In this document: piece by piece, positions 41,972 to 53,699 of the stretch | How positions within the stretch are numbered: position 1 is the first letter of the stretch | How the letters are laid out: each line of letters starts with the position of its first letter | NCBI GenBank assembly: GCA_004764695.1 | Contig: SMSO01000031.1 | Coordinates: 3,643,048 to 3,707,047 of the forward strand | DNA: 64,000 nucleotides | Source of the DNA: Schizochytrium sp. TIO01 | Lineage: Eukaryota; Sar; Bigyra; Thraustochytrida; Thraustochytriidae | Direction: 5' to 3' | Position numbers and translations under genes: made by a program | Notes under the pieces: generated by a model | Databases searched by the model: none | Told to the model about the DNA's origin: nothing | Seen by the model: the letters and a program-made list of their open reading frames with translations, nothing else

Positions 41972-43285
41972 TTCTATCGATTGTAAAATCCAGTAAAGGA
42001 TATCACAATAAGACCACAGCACCGTTCCTCGAAAAGCTTACCGCTTACCAAGATCTTCGCGTTTGAGTATTCAGGTTTTGCCTCTCACTTGAACAATGAT
42101 TTATATTTCTTGCCATCCTGATAACCTGTATTAGTGTAGTATTATGTGCATTTTATTCAATCCTGTTTTGATTGGGCAATCACTCTTTGCAGGTTCCTGT
42201 CCTTTCTTGCCTCCCCCCGTAATACCTGTAATACCTCAGGGCAATGTTCTTGGCACGCCGCTAAAGTTAGTTCCCCGCGTTACCTCACGTTACATATATG
42301 AAGAGCACTCCTTTGGATTCTGAAAGAACCTATCTGTTGCCGTAGTTGAGAACGGGTCGCATCGAGGTTAGCTCGATACTCGAAGTTTCTGCCGCGTTCC
42401 AGGCGAGCGACGCTGCTCTTAAACACTGGAAATCAATGTACAGAGCGACTCCTTGAATACTAAAGTTTAGTATTTGCCAAGTGAATGAGTAATTCTTGCT
42501 CGTGACCTCAAGTCTACCTGGGCTCAGAACTAGACCATAAAACGACTTACGTTTCATAACCTCACGTTTCATGTATAGAGGTTTCAAAATGAGGTTTCAT
42601 AAATGCCTTTCAGTTTAAGTAGGTTATAAATTTGGTGGTTTCGAAATCAAGGAGTTGATAACTATTAGCAGTATAAGGAACAGGGAATCTTATGTTAGTG
42701 CAACAAAACGATGGATAGATAGATATATTACGTAAACGACGGTTCTCCTAAGCTGAACTAGGGTCCATTGTCGAGCAAGTTTCTGCTATTGTCTATGGGT
42801 ATCTCCGGATACGAGCCTAACTGATTCATGTTAATAATTTGTATTAAATGAGTTAGCGCAGGTTGAGCCCGTCTTGGCAGCCTCTGGAGGTAAGAATCAT
42901 GATGATTGTTTTTAATTGTAGCGTTTGAGCATATTCTTCTGAGTCCTGTTCAAGGAATCATCACCACCGAAAGCCTAAGTTGGACCTTCGATCGTGCCAC
43001 AGTCCATGTCGTTGGTTGCTGACAGATCATCATGCCAACCCAAGAAATCGTCGACCCTTGTAATGTAGTGGACTGGGAAGTAGGTGTTAGAGTAAGCTTT
43101 AGCTATAACGCTATCGACTGCTTGAGAAATAATGCAAAAAGTGAAAGAAAACAAAATTTTGATCGTCACAGAAAAAGCGCATCCTTGCAAGCAGGAATTG
43201 CGTAAAGTAGGTACCGACGTACTATTCTGCGCACCAAACCTTAAACCCGGGAAGAAGCGGGGTCGAGGGCATCAGCAATAGCACG
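41972..43285. other. Divergent promoter region between ALS copy 2 and the GDPD gene
   Basis: This 1.3-kb spacer between divergent genes shows no open frame with family signal. It lacks the long microsatellites seen upstream of ALS copy 1, so the two ALS genes have unrelated upstream sequence. Confidence 0.4.
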
Positions 43286-44580
43286 ATGTCAAACGTTTGT
43301 GTCAGCCCACGACCAGGCTTTGTGGAGAAGGAGGCGACGGGAACGGGTCTGGACCCTCTTGGCCAGAATGGCCGTGAAGCTGTTGAAGGTGGCGTTGACG
43401 CAGACCCTGAGGATGACGAGGAGATCGAGGAGATTTATGGCCTCGAACAGCCTATAAAGCGTGGAAACTCTATCGTGGTGGGTCATAGAGGTTACAGTGC
43501 CGAGTATCCTGAAAACACTTGTCTTGCCTTTCGCAAGGCACTCGAAGCTGGAGCTGCGGTGGTCGAATGTGATGTCCAGATGTGTAAAACAGGGTAAGTC
43601 CTCTTTCTCTAACTTTACTATTTCTAGTTATAAAACTTTATTTGAGCTTGGGAGTTCCATTGCATCTTCTCGCTGCAACCATAATCACCACAATCTACAA
43701 CTGGGAACTAACATGGAGAACTGAGTGTTTGTGTGAAAAAATGTATCTCGGTGCGGGTGCCTGGCTGGACATGGCATATGGTATGGTCTGACTTGGAGTA
43801 TAAAGGGAGGTAATCATAATGCATGACAACACTGTGGATCGAACGACAAATGGCAGCGGCAAGATCCCGCACATGACCCTTGACGAAATCAAGTCTCTGG
43901 ATGCAGGTATTAAGAAAGGAGACAAGTTCCGAGGTGAGCAAGTGCCTCTTTTGTCTGAAGCACTAGAGATTTTCGCCGGTCGAGATGATGACGCAAAGTT
44001 TCTCATTGAGCTCAAGTTTTTGATTACATGGGCTGGGCCAACACCATATAACGGGCTTGCGGAGGCAGTAGTTGAGATTGTTAAGGACGCAGGGGCTGAG
44101 AATAAGGTCATCGTACACTCCTTCATTGACACATACTTATTCACTATTAAACAGCTTGCCCCAGAGATCGAATGCCATTTGTTGTGTTTTCCCTGGCGCT
44201 GGACCTCTCAACTCTTGCAGATTGATTATGTCGATGGTTTCAGTCCAAATGTGCATTACGTTTCCCCAACTTTTGTCAAACGCGTACATGAGAGTGGGCG
44301 CAAGGTGTTCTGTTGGACAGTAAATGACAGTGACCACATGAGATACTGTGCAAGAATTGGAGTGGATGGAATCATCTCTGATCGAGTCGATGATGTCCGT
44401 GAAGTTCTCGCAGAAGAACTGACTCGAGAGATGACGCAGGAGCTAATGAATTGGAGACCGGCCAAGTCCTGGAAACTTTTTCTAGGCAATTACCTCGTTC
44501 TCTGGCCGATTTCCTGGTTCAGTGGGTTTTATGCTTATTTTCTCAAACCCAAGCGATCCTTACCCACTGTCGTGCTGTAA
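43286..44580 (+). CDS. Glycerophosphodiester phosphodiesterase family protein (two exons)
   Basis: Exon 1 is 43286-43593 and exon 2 is 43806-44580; joined they give 360 residues with no frame break. The fused sequence restores the GDPD core: [13 protein letters not shown] (about 68-80), ECDVQ (about 95-99), and after the junction [21 protein letters not shown], which supplies the catalytic His, Glu and Asp pattern of the family. GDPDs hydrolyse deacylated phospholipids (glycerophosphocholine and similar) to glycerol 3-phosphate and an alcohol. The C terminus holds FWCTVND-like barrel strands, then a hydrophobic segment (about 330-352: [13 protein letters not shown]...) followed by basic residues, suggesting a C-terminal membrane anchor. 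The N-terminal 55 residues are acidic and probably disordered. The exact substrate cannot be told. Confidence 0.88.
43594..43805 (+). other. GT-AG intron in the GDPD gene
   Basis: The donor AGG|GTAAGT at 43594 is followed by 212 bp and an AAAG acceptor ending at 43805. Removing it joins a phase-2 codon to make GGG and restores the family motif on both sides. It is the only intron I can define confidently here. Confidence 0.88.
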
Positions 44581-45713
44581 AGATAGGATAGCTTGGTTTC
44601 AGCATGTAAGCCAAAAAAAATTCTTTGAGGCAAGGAAAAAACCATGACTATATTCATTTCACCAGACATATTTTGAACTTCCTTGTATCGTTCTAGTAGT
44701 TACAGTGGATACTCGACCCCTCACATCAGATTGTCTTAATTCTGTCTCATCTGCTTTTAGGATTGTTGCTATACCGACAAAGATTGTCTCTCAAGTACCT
44801 TTTCCTATTCTTTTAGTTACCTGTAGTAGTCTTTCATAACAACACACATTATTTCTGTCAATAATTGTGAAATTTCATTTAATTTTGTTTAGCCTCTTTG
44901 AATTGTAACAGCTGATACATGTCCTTTTTCGGGTTGTCAAGCCTGCTCTATTATTTTTAATTCGCCAAATTTTAGTGCAAGCTTTCATGCCGATTGTTAA
45001 TCGCAAAACAAGATTGCCCGTTGCCTTTATTCTACCTTATTACAATATTACTTATGACTCGCAGTCCCAGTCTATCCAATTCTTTCACGGGCCGAACCGA
45101 ATCGAATTGACCCCAACATTATGTGTCAAGGAATCTGTCTCTGTGCCATACACCAAATGCTGCCATTCTCCATGGCCCTATTTTTTTCTGTACTCAAAAG
45201 TACTAATAAACTGTCACAATCTAAATAAACAGATAAGTGCAAACATTAAGCGGTAGGTGAAGCAAATCCTTTTGCCCTTCCCCTCGCCGCACGGCGGCGT
45301 CCTAGTGGTTGATTGAGCAAGCGGGTGCATTGGGGCACTCTCTACTTGCCGATCTACCGCGAGGAAAGGCTGCACCGTGCCTTTCAAAGCAAACTTTCTT
45401 TTACTCGCTAGATTAGCTCAACCATCGTTGGTACCCTTTTATCCATCCCTTCTTCTTCTTGCAGACAGGGCTCCCAGCACTCCGGCCGCAAGGGACAAAG
45501 GTCTCGGTGCGGCGTCTATTCTGCAGGATATTGTTATCATTGGTGTTCTTGCGTATTTGTGCAGAGATTAACTTAGTTTACGAGAGGCGTCTACAGATTG
45601 AGGTTACTTCTTTTTGTCGATATCTCACTTACCCTCTCAAATCTGCACTCTCCAAATCCCCAAACCAACTTCAGATTTACCTAGGTACCTAAAAGATCTC
45701 GTTTTAGGCAATC
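44581..45713. other. Intergenic region upstream of DMAP1
   Basis: This 1.1-kb region is AT-rich at first, then shows a GC-richer patch at 45,280-45,380. An exact AGGTACCT palindrome lies at 45683-45690, 24 bp before the DMAP1 ATG, and GTTTTAG at 45,701-45,707 could be a 5' UTR splice acceptor. A 93-codon frame at 44,975 (+) has no support. Confidence 0.4.
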
Positions 45714-47342
45714 ATGGGTGATGTGGCAGATATTTTGGGCTTGGCCAAAGGTGGCTCTGGCGCTAATGGTGGTGGCAGCCGACCCAAAGGCAACACTGCG
45801 AAGCGCCCCGATGGCATGAGCAAGGAGGTCTTTGCCCTGCTAGCGAATGGCACAGAATTGCCTCCGTTAATGCCGAGCTCAAGCAATGCTGCCGAAATTT
45901 ATAAACTTTTCGCTAAACAACCTGCTGTAAAGTGGACTTGGAAAGCCTTTAGCAGCTCTGCTCGCAGAGACAATTTGCAGCTGCATCATTGGCAACGCGA
46001 GGCAGCAGAAGAGAGCGACTACGCGTTTGCGAGATTTAACCGCAGGAGCGCTACTGTATCCTACTCACCCGAGGAATATGAGGCTCTTGTGGCTCCTACT
46101 GAAGACGTTAGCGGGTGGACTCGGGAGGAAACCAATACGCTCTTCAGACTTTGCGCAGAGTATGACCTTCGCTGGCATGTTATTGAAGATCGCTGGCCTC
46201 TCCCCAAGTCGCGTAGCGTCATTGAAATGAAAGCTCGATACTATACAGTGGCAAAGCTTGTGGTGCAAACCCGTAGGAGCAAGAAGGCCTCGAAAGCAGT
46301 CGCAGCTGCGGCAGCGTATGCTGTGGCTGCTGCCGCCGCCGCTGCCGCAGACTCGGCCGAGACCGGCAAGACAAACGTTGAGAGACCTGAACTTAGTGCT
46401 GAAGCGCTGGACGCTGTTATGGGCCGCGTGGAAGAGTCCACTGCTACAGTAAGCGCCAAAGCAATCGCCCAAACAGAAAATGCACTCTTGGAATATACTT
46501 ACGATGAGGCTTATGATATCAAGCGCTATAAGCAGCTGCAAGTACTCTTCTCACGAACCTTGGAGGATGAAAAGGAAGAGATATCTCTCATAAACGAAGT
46601 ACGGCGTATTGATACACAGCTTCGGCGCTTGCAAAAGGACCAGCCTCGTATTACAACTTCAAGCAAACGTAAAAACAAGATCAAGGGTCCTCCCATGTTG
46701 CATCAGTTTCCGCCAACACTCGTCGATAAACTTCTAAACAATCCCGCAGCACTAGAAAAGGAGACGAAAAATAAAAAGCCAGGTGTTTACCTTCGAAGCG
46801 AGGAATTTTTAACTCCGTTATCTAGCACGGGTATTGGACCGCGTTTACAATCCAAGATGGATGATGTTTTGAACGAGCTGAATGTACCTCTGCGACCAGT
46901 GCCAACTATTGCTGTTTGCCAGGCGTACAACAAGATTCGTCAAGATATCCTTAAACTTTTGGCACTTCAAAGTAAACTTCACGAGCAAAATAGTCTAGCC
47001 CGTAAGCTTCAAGGCTTATCTACTGCTCCGCGTGCAAGCTCCTCCAAGGCTGCTCGGAACAACAAACGGAAATCCAGCGTGACAGCTTCTTCAACAGCCT
47101 CTTTACCGTCTCCTAGCCCTCCTGCATCCTCTGCTTACCCGGAAAGTGTCCCCCCGCCAGCAGCAACTACTCCAACTCCTAGCGATGCACCGGCTCGTAC
47201 AAGTGGTCGTAAGCGCCAGCCTTCGCAGGTTGTAGCAGAAGAGATGGCTTCAGCTTCCTCAGTAAAGTCAGAGCCAGGAAAACGCAAGTCCACAAGCGGA
47301 AGTGTAGCTGGTGCTCGAAACAAAAAGTCAAAAACGTCATGA
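45714..47342 (+). CDS. DMAP1: DMAP1/SWC4 chromatin-complex subunit
   Basis: This gene encodes 542 residues from the ATG at 45714 (ATCATGG). The N-terminal half matches the DMAP1/Swc4/Eaf2 family: KWTWKAFSSSARRDNLQLHHWQR (about 75-97, shown in part) and a SANT/Myb-like domain with GWTREETNTLFRLCAEYDLRW and RSVIEMKARYY at about 131-186. DMAP1 is shared by the NuA4/TIP60 acetyltransferase and SWR1/SRCAP H2A.Z-loading complexes. An Ala-rich stretch (about 196-215), a helical region (about 255-310), and a conserved-looking block around 315-430 follow. The C terminus is Ser/Pro/Lys-rich with a nuclear localisation-like end (RKSTSGSV...RNKKSKTS). There is no intron. An AATAAA lies at 47,359-47,364 just past the stop. 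Confidence 0.9.
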   Translation: MGDVADILGLAKGGSGANGGGSRPKGNTAKRPDGMSKEVFALLANGTELPPLMPSSSNAAEIYKLFAKQPAVKWTWKAFSSSARRDNLQLHHWQREAAEESDYAFARFNRRSATVSYSPEEYEALVAPTEDVSGWTREETNTLFRLCAEYDLRWHVIEDRWPLPKSRSVIEMKARYYTVAKLVVQTRRSKKASKAVAAAAAYAVAAAAAAAADSAETGKTNVERPELSAEALDAVMGRVEESTATVSAKAIAQTENALLEYTYDEAYDIKRYKQLQVLFSRTLEDEKEEISLINEVRRIDTQLRRLQKDQPRITTSSKRKNKIKGPPMLHQFPPTLVDKLLNNPAALEKETKNKKPGVYLRSEEFLTPLSSTGIGPRLQSKMDDVLNELNVPLRPVPTIAVCQAYNKIRQDILKLLALQSKLHEQNSLARKLQGLSTAPRASSSKAARNNKRKSSVTASSTASLPSPSPPASSAYPESVPPPAATTPTPSDAPARTSGRKRQPSQVVAEEMASASSVKSEPGKRKSTSGSVAGARNKKSKTS

Positions 47343-48405
47343 AATCAGGAACAGCTTCAATAAAACTTCTCATTAGATCTCCATAGACACAAAGTAATCA
47401 ACGTTTAGATTTAAACGTTTGACTCTTCAAAACGACAAGCTGAGAGTTGACGCTTTAGACTGCGAGACATTATTTTGGTGGGCAGGGTTTCGAGGCGAAG
47501 TTCTACCACTGATATGAAGTCCAAAACAACAACATTTCACTGAAACATGGTAAGTGAACAAGGCTTCTACAAGAACGTGTCGTTCTACACTCACATTTTT
47601 AATTATGGCTGAAGAAGTCCCCCAATCGTAAATGCAAATAGCAAGTCACTATGTGGGAACCTCATCCAATATCAGTGAGTTCTTGCTACAAGTAGGGAGG
47701 GCTGTTTCTCACACAGTCTTGTTGAAGGTTCTTTAATGTACGTATTAAGCTATAAACTCTGCATTTTATAACTTTTCTTTCTTGTAAATGATTCAATAAT
47801 ATGGATCGTTATTGTTCTTTAAAGAAGAAAAGGTAAAAAGAGATATTGAAATAGGGACACAGTTTCCTGCGCAGTATAGGTAACCAAGCTTCTGATACTG
47901 ATCCTTAAAGTTCGTAATAATTGTCGGCTCCGAATTTACATAGTGGGGATCACATCAAGTCTATGACTCAACTTTCCATTCCAATGTAGCAGGTTGAAAC
48001 TTTAGTTTCTTGTCTATGCCTCCTCGAAAAGCTAGGTGGCGCAGAGTTCTACGTATGTCTAGGGGTTTCAAGGTAAATATAAAGAATCGCCTTTCAAACT
48101 CGAGCTGGCCAAGCTATACAGCTTGTAACCTCTACCTAAGCATTTAGTTTACAGCAGGGGGGTGGAGATCGCATTGGGTTACTGTGAGGAGCAATATGCA
48201 TGAAATTGCATGCTAATATATGAACAAGAATTTCTCGCGTTAATAGAAGTGGTAGACTTTGTTTTGTAAACGAATTCTTTAAAAGATAATGCATTGATCC
48301 ATGATTGTATCATAAATATGTCTCAAAATATAAAGTCATGCATTTGGGCAAAAGTAGTAGTATTCCGACATGAGCATTGGGTTCAATTCGTTGCATCATG
48401 GTGCT
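47343..48405. other. Convergent intergenic region
   Basis: This 1.06-kb AT-rich spacer lies between convergent genes. Apart from the AATAAA after DMAP1 I see nothing in it. Confidence 0.4.
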
Positions 48406-49212
48406 TTAGCGCGCACCAAGGCATCGGCGACCACCATCAATGGTGAGATGAGTTCCAGTAATAAAATCACTCTTGGACGAATCCGCGAGAAAGAGGATAG
48501 CTTCGGCTGCTTCTTCGGGCTTGCCAACACGGCCCAAGGGATGTGTGACTTCTACAGAACGTTTGAGGAAGTTATCGTATTGCTCATCGCTAAGACCACC
48601 ACGTTTCTGCAATTCCGTCACAATGACGCCAGGGTTCACTGTATTGCAACGAATACCCTTTGGCGCAAGATCTACAGCAGCACAATCAGTGAGCATGTCG
48701 ACACTGGCTTTCGAGGCGCAGTAAGCAGCCACTCCTCCAAATGATTGAAGGCCATTGACCGAAGAAACATTGACGATTGAGCTGGTGGGTTCGCCCTTGG
48801 CTTTGATCATGTAGGGGATAGCCTTAGTCATGAAGCAAAAGACGCCACGTGCATTCACATTGAAGTTAAAGTCCCAGTTTTCCATGGAAGCATCACCAAC
48901 AGCTCCACCCTTAAGCACGCCGGCGCAATTGACAAGAATATCAAGCTTTCCATTATCACTCAAAGAGGAAACAGATTCTTGAACAATGCGTTCGACATCA
49001 CTGTCCTGAGTGACATCGCCCGGGAAGCAGCCCACTTTGGGAGCGTCAGTACCAAGTTCTTGTTTGATCTTGTCCATGAGCTCTTTAAGAGCAGACTCTT
49101 GGCGGCCAGTGAGTGCAACAGAGCATCCATGTTTCGCCAAGGTCAACGCTGCAGCAGCGCCAATACCGGAGGAAGCTCCGGTGACTAGAGCAAGCTTTCC
49201 ACGAAGCGACAT
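48406..49212 (-). CDS. Classical short-chain dehydrogenase/reductase
   Basis: This gene encodes 268 residues from the ATG at 49212-49210; 13 further open codons upstream start with a TTG and lie before the Rossmann fold, so the ATG is preferred. It shows the full classical SDR pattern: cofactor motif TGASSGIG at about 11-18, a basic TGRQ after beta-strand 2 suggesting NADP(H), NCAG in place of the usual NNAG near 90, catalytic Asn (NARG), Ser (VSSVNG), and Tyr/Lys in YCASK near 160. The length is typical of cytosolic single-domain members. The substrate cannot be inferred. It shares strand with the next SDR 0.8 kb away but is not a recent duplicate. Confidence 0.9.
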   Translation of the reverse strand: MSLRGKLALVTGASSGIGAAAALTLAKHGCSVALTGRQESALKELMDKIKQELGTDAPKVGCFPGDVTQDSDVERIVQESVSSLSDNGKLDILVNCAGVLKGGAVGDASMENWDFNFNVNARGVFCFMTKAIPYMIKAKGEPTSSIVNVSSVNGLQSFGGVAAYCASKASVDMLTDCAAVDLAPKGIRCNTVNPGVIVTELQKRGGLSDEQYDNFLKRSVEVTHPLGRVGKPEEAAEAILFLADSSKSDFITGTHLTIDGGRRCLGAR

Positions 49213-50042
49213 GATAAAGATCTTGCTTTGTCCGCTCTTCAAGTCTGTCAAAGAACAATCTCCTGCCTTCCACGCTGGCTAAAGGGGCTTTGCTCTGGGT
49301 TTGGATCTTTCAATATGTTTGATTGAGAAGAAGTAGTTATCCAACCGGGTTTGGCAAATGAGGTTTGCATAAACCTTTGTGTAGAAGTTGTATCTTCAAG
49401 CCTTTGCAATAATCTTTCCTAGATGGTGTGCCAGCACAAAAATGAGCAAGCCTATTAAAACAAGTAGTAGGAAGTTCTAGTAAATAATAGGTACTTAGAT
49501 GTGGCTAGAAGGTAGTATTGAACGATGCGAGGGTGTTTCCATCCTGCGATCTACCATGTTTGTGGTCTGAGAACATTCGCGGCACGTGCTTGCAAAAGAT
49601 GATGAGCTCAATCTCGAGCAAACAGTACAGTGTAGTGAATGACCTTCTCAAATTAGTAGACAAGAACGATCTTTTAGCTATGTAGTGGGCGACACCTAAC
49701 AGAAGTGACATTTGTATGGCACTTGCACGGAGCTCAAGTTTCCTCGTATCGGTAACATATTATGCCAAAGTGAAGCTGATTATTTTCTAAAAGTTGTATA
49801 TTACTCGACTACATAAGGTTCTTACTGAAATCTCTTACTATTACTCAACAACTCAACATAAGTAATCTATCCGAAACACCGTTTGCATTTTTATGAGATT
49901 AACCCAAAGAAAAATGGAATACCATGAAATGCCGAGTTCAAAACACGTATTCCACCATTGCAAGAGTTTAGTTCTAACAAGGAGCAATTCATGCTCTACT
50001 ATGCACACTTTGCGCCAGCAATCTCCTTTCGAATTGTGCAAT
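49213..50042. other. Intergenic region between the two SDR genes
   Basis: This 830-bp spacer is presumably the promoter of the first SDR gene and the 3' flank of the second. No supported feature. Confidence 0.4.
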
Positions 50043-51110
50043 CTACAGTAATGATACTGCATCAGATGGCAACTGTGCATTCCACGACTCCCATAAAGCG
50101 CTTGTAAATTCGCGGTTAAGACACGCTGGGTGTGCAGGCCAGAGAAAGAGTGACTCAGAGCATGCTGTAGCTTTTTGCATGTTTTCTGCAAGCCATAATG
50201 CAGCAGTCCGGAGTAAAAATGGTTTCTCACCCCAGAGAAGAAATCCTGGGACACGGTAAGGGATCAAAATTCGAGATGACGATTGGATGTCTTCCATAGG
50301 AAAGTCATCAAATGCAAATGCAGCCATTAACGTGTATCTCGCTCCATCAAAGGTAGTGAATCTCCTTAACTCTGGAGGCCGAGATGGATCTCCAGCACTA
50401 ATAAGTTTGTCGCGTTGGTCAACTGGGATACTAAGATTTGATTGCACCATTCCAGGAGCAAATGCTTGAATTTGAACTTTGGATCCTTTGTGTTTTAATC
50501 GTGCAGCAAGCTCTGTAGCAAAAACATTGAGCGCCAGTTTGCTGTTCGCATAAGCGGCAAGAAGCCCTTTGAGGGAGTAATCAAATCGTGGTGGGCTTGT
50601 GAGCTGGTCTGGCTCACCAGCCCATTGAAGGATAGAACTAGTTAATACAACTCGTGCAGGGAGGTCAGAAGATTCGAGGCTTGGTAGGAGCAAATGTGTA
50701 AGCAGAATGGGACCAAGGAAATTGCTCGTGTACAAGAGATCCATTCCAGACGATTCGCTTTTCACAGGGCCTTTATAGCCAGCATACGACATGCCAGCAT
50801 TTAAGAAGAGGAGGTCGATCTTATGCAAAGACTTGGTGTTAAGCCAATCTGCAAGGTTGCGAACTTGGTCAAAGTTACTGAGATCAGCATGCTGATACCA
50901 CACCATGTCCGAGCCATATCTATTTGCTAACGCTTCGGCTACATTTCGGCAGCGGTTTTCTGATCTTCCGTGCACGAGAACTCTTGCTCCGCGTTCAAGC
51001 AGTTGTTTCGCTAGTTCCAGCCCAATGCCACTAGTGCTGCCTGTCACGACCGCAGTTCTACCTCGCAAAGTAGGCGGCAACTGTATGCATATCTTGATCT
51101 GCTCGTCCAT
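50043..51110 (-). CDS. Short-chain dehydrogenase, retinol-dehydrogenase/WWOX-like type
   Basis: This gene encodes 355 residues from the ATG at 51110-51108. The frame is open 54 codons further to a TTG, but that extension has no ATG and no family match. The enzyme core begins at about residue 17 with GRTAVVTGSTSGIG, then HGRSENRC (Arg suggests NADP(H)), LFLNAG, VLTSSI and the catalytic YANSK near 190. The long insertion between Ser and Tyr and the extended C-terminal part resemble the retinol dehydrogenase, WWOX and protochlorophyllide reductase-like branch. Such enzymes act on hydrophobic alcohols or ketones. No membrane segment is obvious at the N terminus, while the C-terminal 90 residues are moderately hydrophobic. 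Exact substrate unknown. Confidence 0.85.
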   Translation of the reverse strand: MDEQIKICIQLPPTLRGRTAVVTGSTSGIGLELAKQLLERGARVLVHGRSENRCRNVAEALANRYGSDMVWYQHADLSNFDQVRNLADWLNTKSLHKIDLLFLNAGMSYAGYKGPVKSESSGMDLLYTSNFLGPILLTHLLLPSLESSDLPARVVLTSSILQWAGEPDQLTSPPRFDYSLKGLLAAYANSKLALNVFATELAARLKHKGSKVQIQAFAPGMVQSNLSIPVDQRDKLISAGDPSRPPELRRFTTFDGARYTLMAAFAFDDFPMEDIQSSSRILIPYRVPGFLLWGEKPFLLRTAALWLAENMQKATACSESLFLWPAHPACLNREFTSALWESWNAQLPSDAVSLL

Positions 51111-53119
51111 CACGAAAGAAAAAACTGCTTTTAGAATAACAGCTGAGAGCCACCGTCTCCGCCCAACTAGGCTTGCGCAATTGATAAGCACCAAGCGACT
51201 CCTATCGTGTATTGCGTGTTTCACGAAGTCTGGCGAAAAAAAATAACCATTGTGAAGATACTTTGATAACAACCACTACGATGTCTTTTTCTTTTAAGCT
51301 TCAAATTATTCATTCGTTCCTAGTGTGTTCAATATATTATTTCGCCCTAGTTTCCTTAGTTGAGGGAAAACCTTCAGCTGATGCCACGCGTAACTTCTTA
51401 GCCAGGTAGGTACCATGAAGTAGTCATGGATTCTGTTCTCCCGACAAGTACTTGAGAAAGGTAGTAGCACCAGCTGCAAGATTTAGAGCTTGGCCACTCT
51501 TAAGATGAAGGACAAGTATGCTACTTTGTCCATAAATAGGGTAAATTAAGACGTCATACAGCTCATCTTCTCCAAAAGAAACAAAAACTGTGAATGGAAA
51601 ATGTTATTTCAGCGAATTGTATGTGAGCATCACGAAACATGCCTTTCTCTGAAAAAGTTATACATCGACAAGCTCCGGAAAACGTGAAGTCGCATATTTG
51701 CGGAAGGTTATTGGAAATGACATTGCGGATCAATCTATACTCGATAGCATCTTATTTAAAAAGAGCAACGATCTCCTTCCGAACATTTGAGTTGATATTG
51801 TGGGAGGAAGTTTAGGTTGGAAATGACGAAGGGAGGGATACATGACACACTCTTTTGTTTGGTCTTCTTTTACTCCACGCCACTGAGGAAATTGAATTAT
51901 TTTTGGGGATAAGTGACCCAACTAATAATGTCTTTTGTTTGAAGAAACACGTATGAGATACAAAGAGACAGCAGCGGAAAGTTAAAGGAGATTTTAAGGT
52001 GTAAACTATTCGAGCTGGAGGAGAAGTTGGGATCGGTATACTTAGCAATTGACGCAGTCTAGTACTTCTAGTGCAGTAAATCTACATCGGTATCTACAGT
52101 ACTTTTGGCAAAAGACCCTTGCAATAGATTGGAAACCTCATGGATAAAACTAGTCTTAGTAGATCGCAAGCTTGCCAGACTCTAGTGATGCATCAAGATA
52201 TGTATGGCGACTGATTGCTTTGAACTTAAATGCTGAAGAAAACCAAGTTATTCATTTAATAATCTTGAATATTCTAGCTAAGAGGAGCACGTTTAGATCT
52301 AGATCTAGCAATTTAGGTGCTCAGAGAAGGGAAGGCAATACACCAGAAGTTGACTCTCATCGCTAAAATAAGTTCGCCTACGGGTTATCCATAAGCAAGC
52401 AATACGTCGAATTATATCATATTGGACCACTTCATCGTAGCACAGAAACCGCCACATTGCGTTAGCTTAGAAGGAGTAATGCAAATTGGTGGTTCAATCT
52501 GCTACACACATTTTTTATGGAATATGAATTTGCTGGAAAACCTCGTTCTTGAGATAATGCGTAAGTTGATGTAGTTTCTTTTTCTTTTCTTTTTTCCAAA
52601 ACCTGCAAAACGTACTGATGTAATTTTTGTGGGTGATTGCAAGGTAAAGCCAACATTAATAAAAAGAAAGTTCTGGTCTCTTCAAGTCTGAATCAAATTA
52701 TCTTAGAAGATCATATAGAAACTGTATCGAATTCAAAAGTAAAACTCTAATTGCTAATAACACGAAGACTATCCTAGATATTAAAAAACAAACAAATACA
52801 AGGTTATGAAGCCAGGGAATTCAAGAATTGAAGCTGCAAATACGTTTTCAACAGGAGACATAGCATAGAGAAGATTAAATTGTTTTCGAACGAGATTATA
52901 TAACTTGAATTCCTCACCTATGTGGATTACAGATCAAAGTAGTCTCTTAATTGCAACCAGGGCCAGGTCACTTGAGAGACCGGTTCCAAGATCAGCAGAT
53001 CGCTAACCCTCAAGCCAGAGTAAAGAAAGCCTTCCTAAAAATTTAAATATTCAAGTCTCGTACCACTATCCTATGTGAATCTTTCAATGACAAGTCTCGT
53101 CTTTGAGTAGGAATTCAAC
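51111..53119. other. Start of the gene-poor region
   Basis: No convincing coding sequence is present in these 2 kb. Short frames are unsupported. Composition is AT-rich without notable repeats. Confidence 0.4.
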
Positions 53120-53248
53120 TGTTGGGAAGTTCATAACAATGAGTCTATAGCCTCTCAAAATATATAGAGAGGTTATGGTCAATAGTTGTTTCAATAAACT
53201 AACTCAAGACGTAGCTGTAAGTCCTTCGTGCAGGATTTACAACTAACA
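53120..53248 (-). mobile_element. Putative 129-bp 3' LTR of a Ty1/copia-like element
   Basis: The segment is bounded by TG...CA with short inverted ends (TGTTGGG at 53120 and CTAACA ending at 53248). It contains a TATA-like TATATATT on the minus strand, and on that strand it directly follows a purine tract and RNase H remnants. I found no second copy in the window, so the 5' LTR is missing or beyond recognition and no target duplication can be shown. Confidence 0.5.
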
Positions 53249-53271
53249 AATTTCTGTTCTCCTTTCTTGAG
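53249..53271 (-). promoter_or_regulatory. Polypurine tract of the copia-like relic
   Basis: On the minus strand the purine-rich AAGAAAGGAGAACAGAAA abuts the LTR-like end. This is where the plus-strand primer tract lies in LTR retrotransposons. Confidence 0.5.
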
Positions 53272-53389
53272 TATCACTATTACCAAATAGCTACGAAGGG
53301 GAGACATCGCTCCCGCCGACTAAGTTCTATGTAAAATATCAAGGTAGCAGAGCTTGGATGACTCTAGTGCTTTCATGTGCTAGTTTGAG

Positions 53390-53570
53390 AAGCCCAAAGT
53401 GAAATGACAAGGTTCTCAACAAGCATACACTTGCCAAAAGAGGCCCTGGTCAAGATATCTACAAATATACAGAGATGAGTTGTTCGTTGGCTTGCGCAAC
53501 ACATTAAAAGATCTGTTTAATCGACCTGCTCTTCTGAATCACCTATACTTTTATTAGTATACTAGTCAAT
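53390..53570 (-). pseudogene. Decayed copia-type RNase H C-terminus
   Basis: A minus-strand frame with internal stops reads pieces such as TSILIKV, RSIKQIF and EQLISVYL. After a frame change it continues with DILTRASFGK and LVENLVIS. Order and spacing match the end of copia-type RNase H: DNxSAIxL...KxP...H..R.KHI...F...ANIFTK-like. At least three stops and one frameshift are present, so it is dead. Confidence 0.55.
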
Positions 53571-53699
53571 TGTGAGGTGTATTTTGTAGAGTGCAAGTAG
53601 CAAACTGGCCAAAAGTTTTGACTATACTTTGTAATCAAGAGCAACGTGATCTACCACGTGTCAAAGAAGTAGCTGACAACCCTGTTGCGTAGAAGAAGA

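Noticed and set aside
48406-51110. The two SDR genes as a recent tandem duplication
   Set aside because: They differ in length, cofactor-motif surroundings and C-terminal region, and belong to different SDR branches, so proximity is probably incidental.
50043-51272. A 54-residue N-terminal extension of the second SDR
   Set aside because: The extension starts at TTG, contains no ATG and has no family match; the ATG at 51110 places the Rossmann motif at the usual distance.
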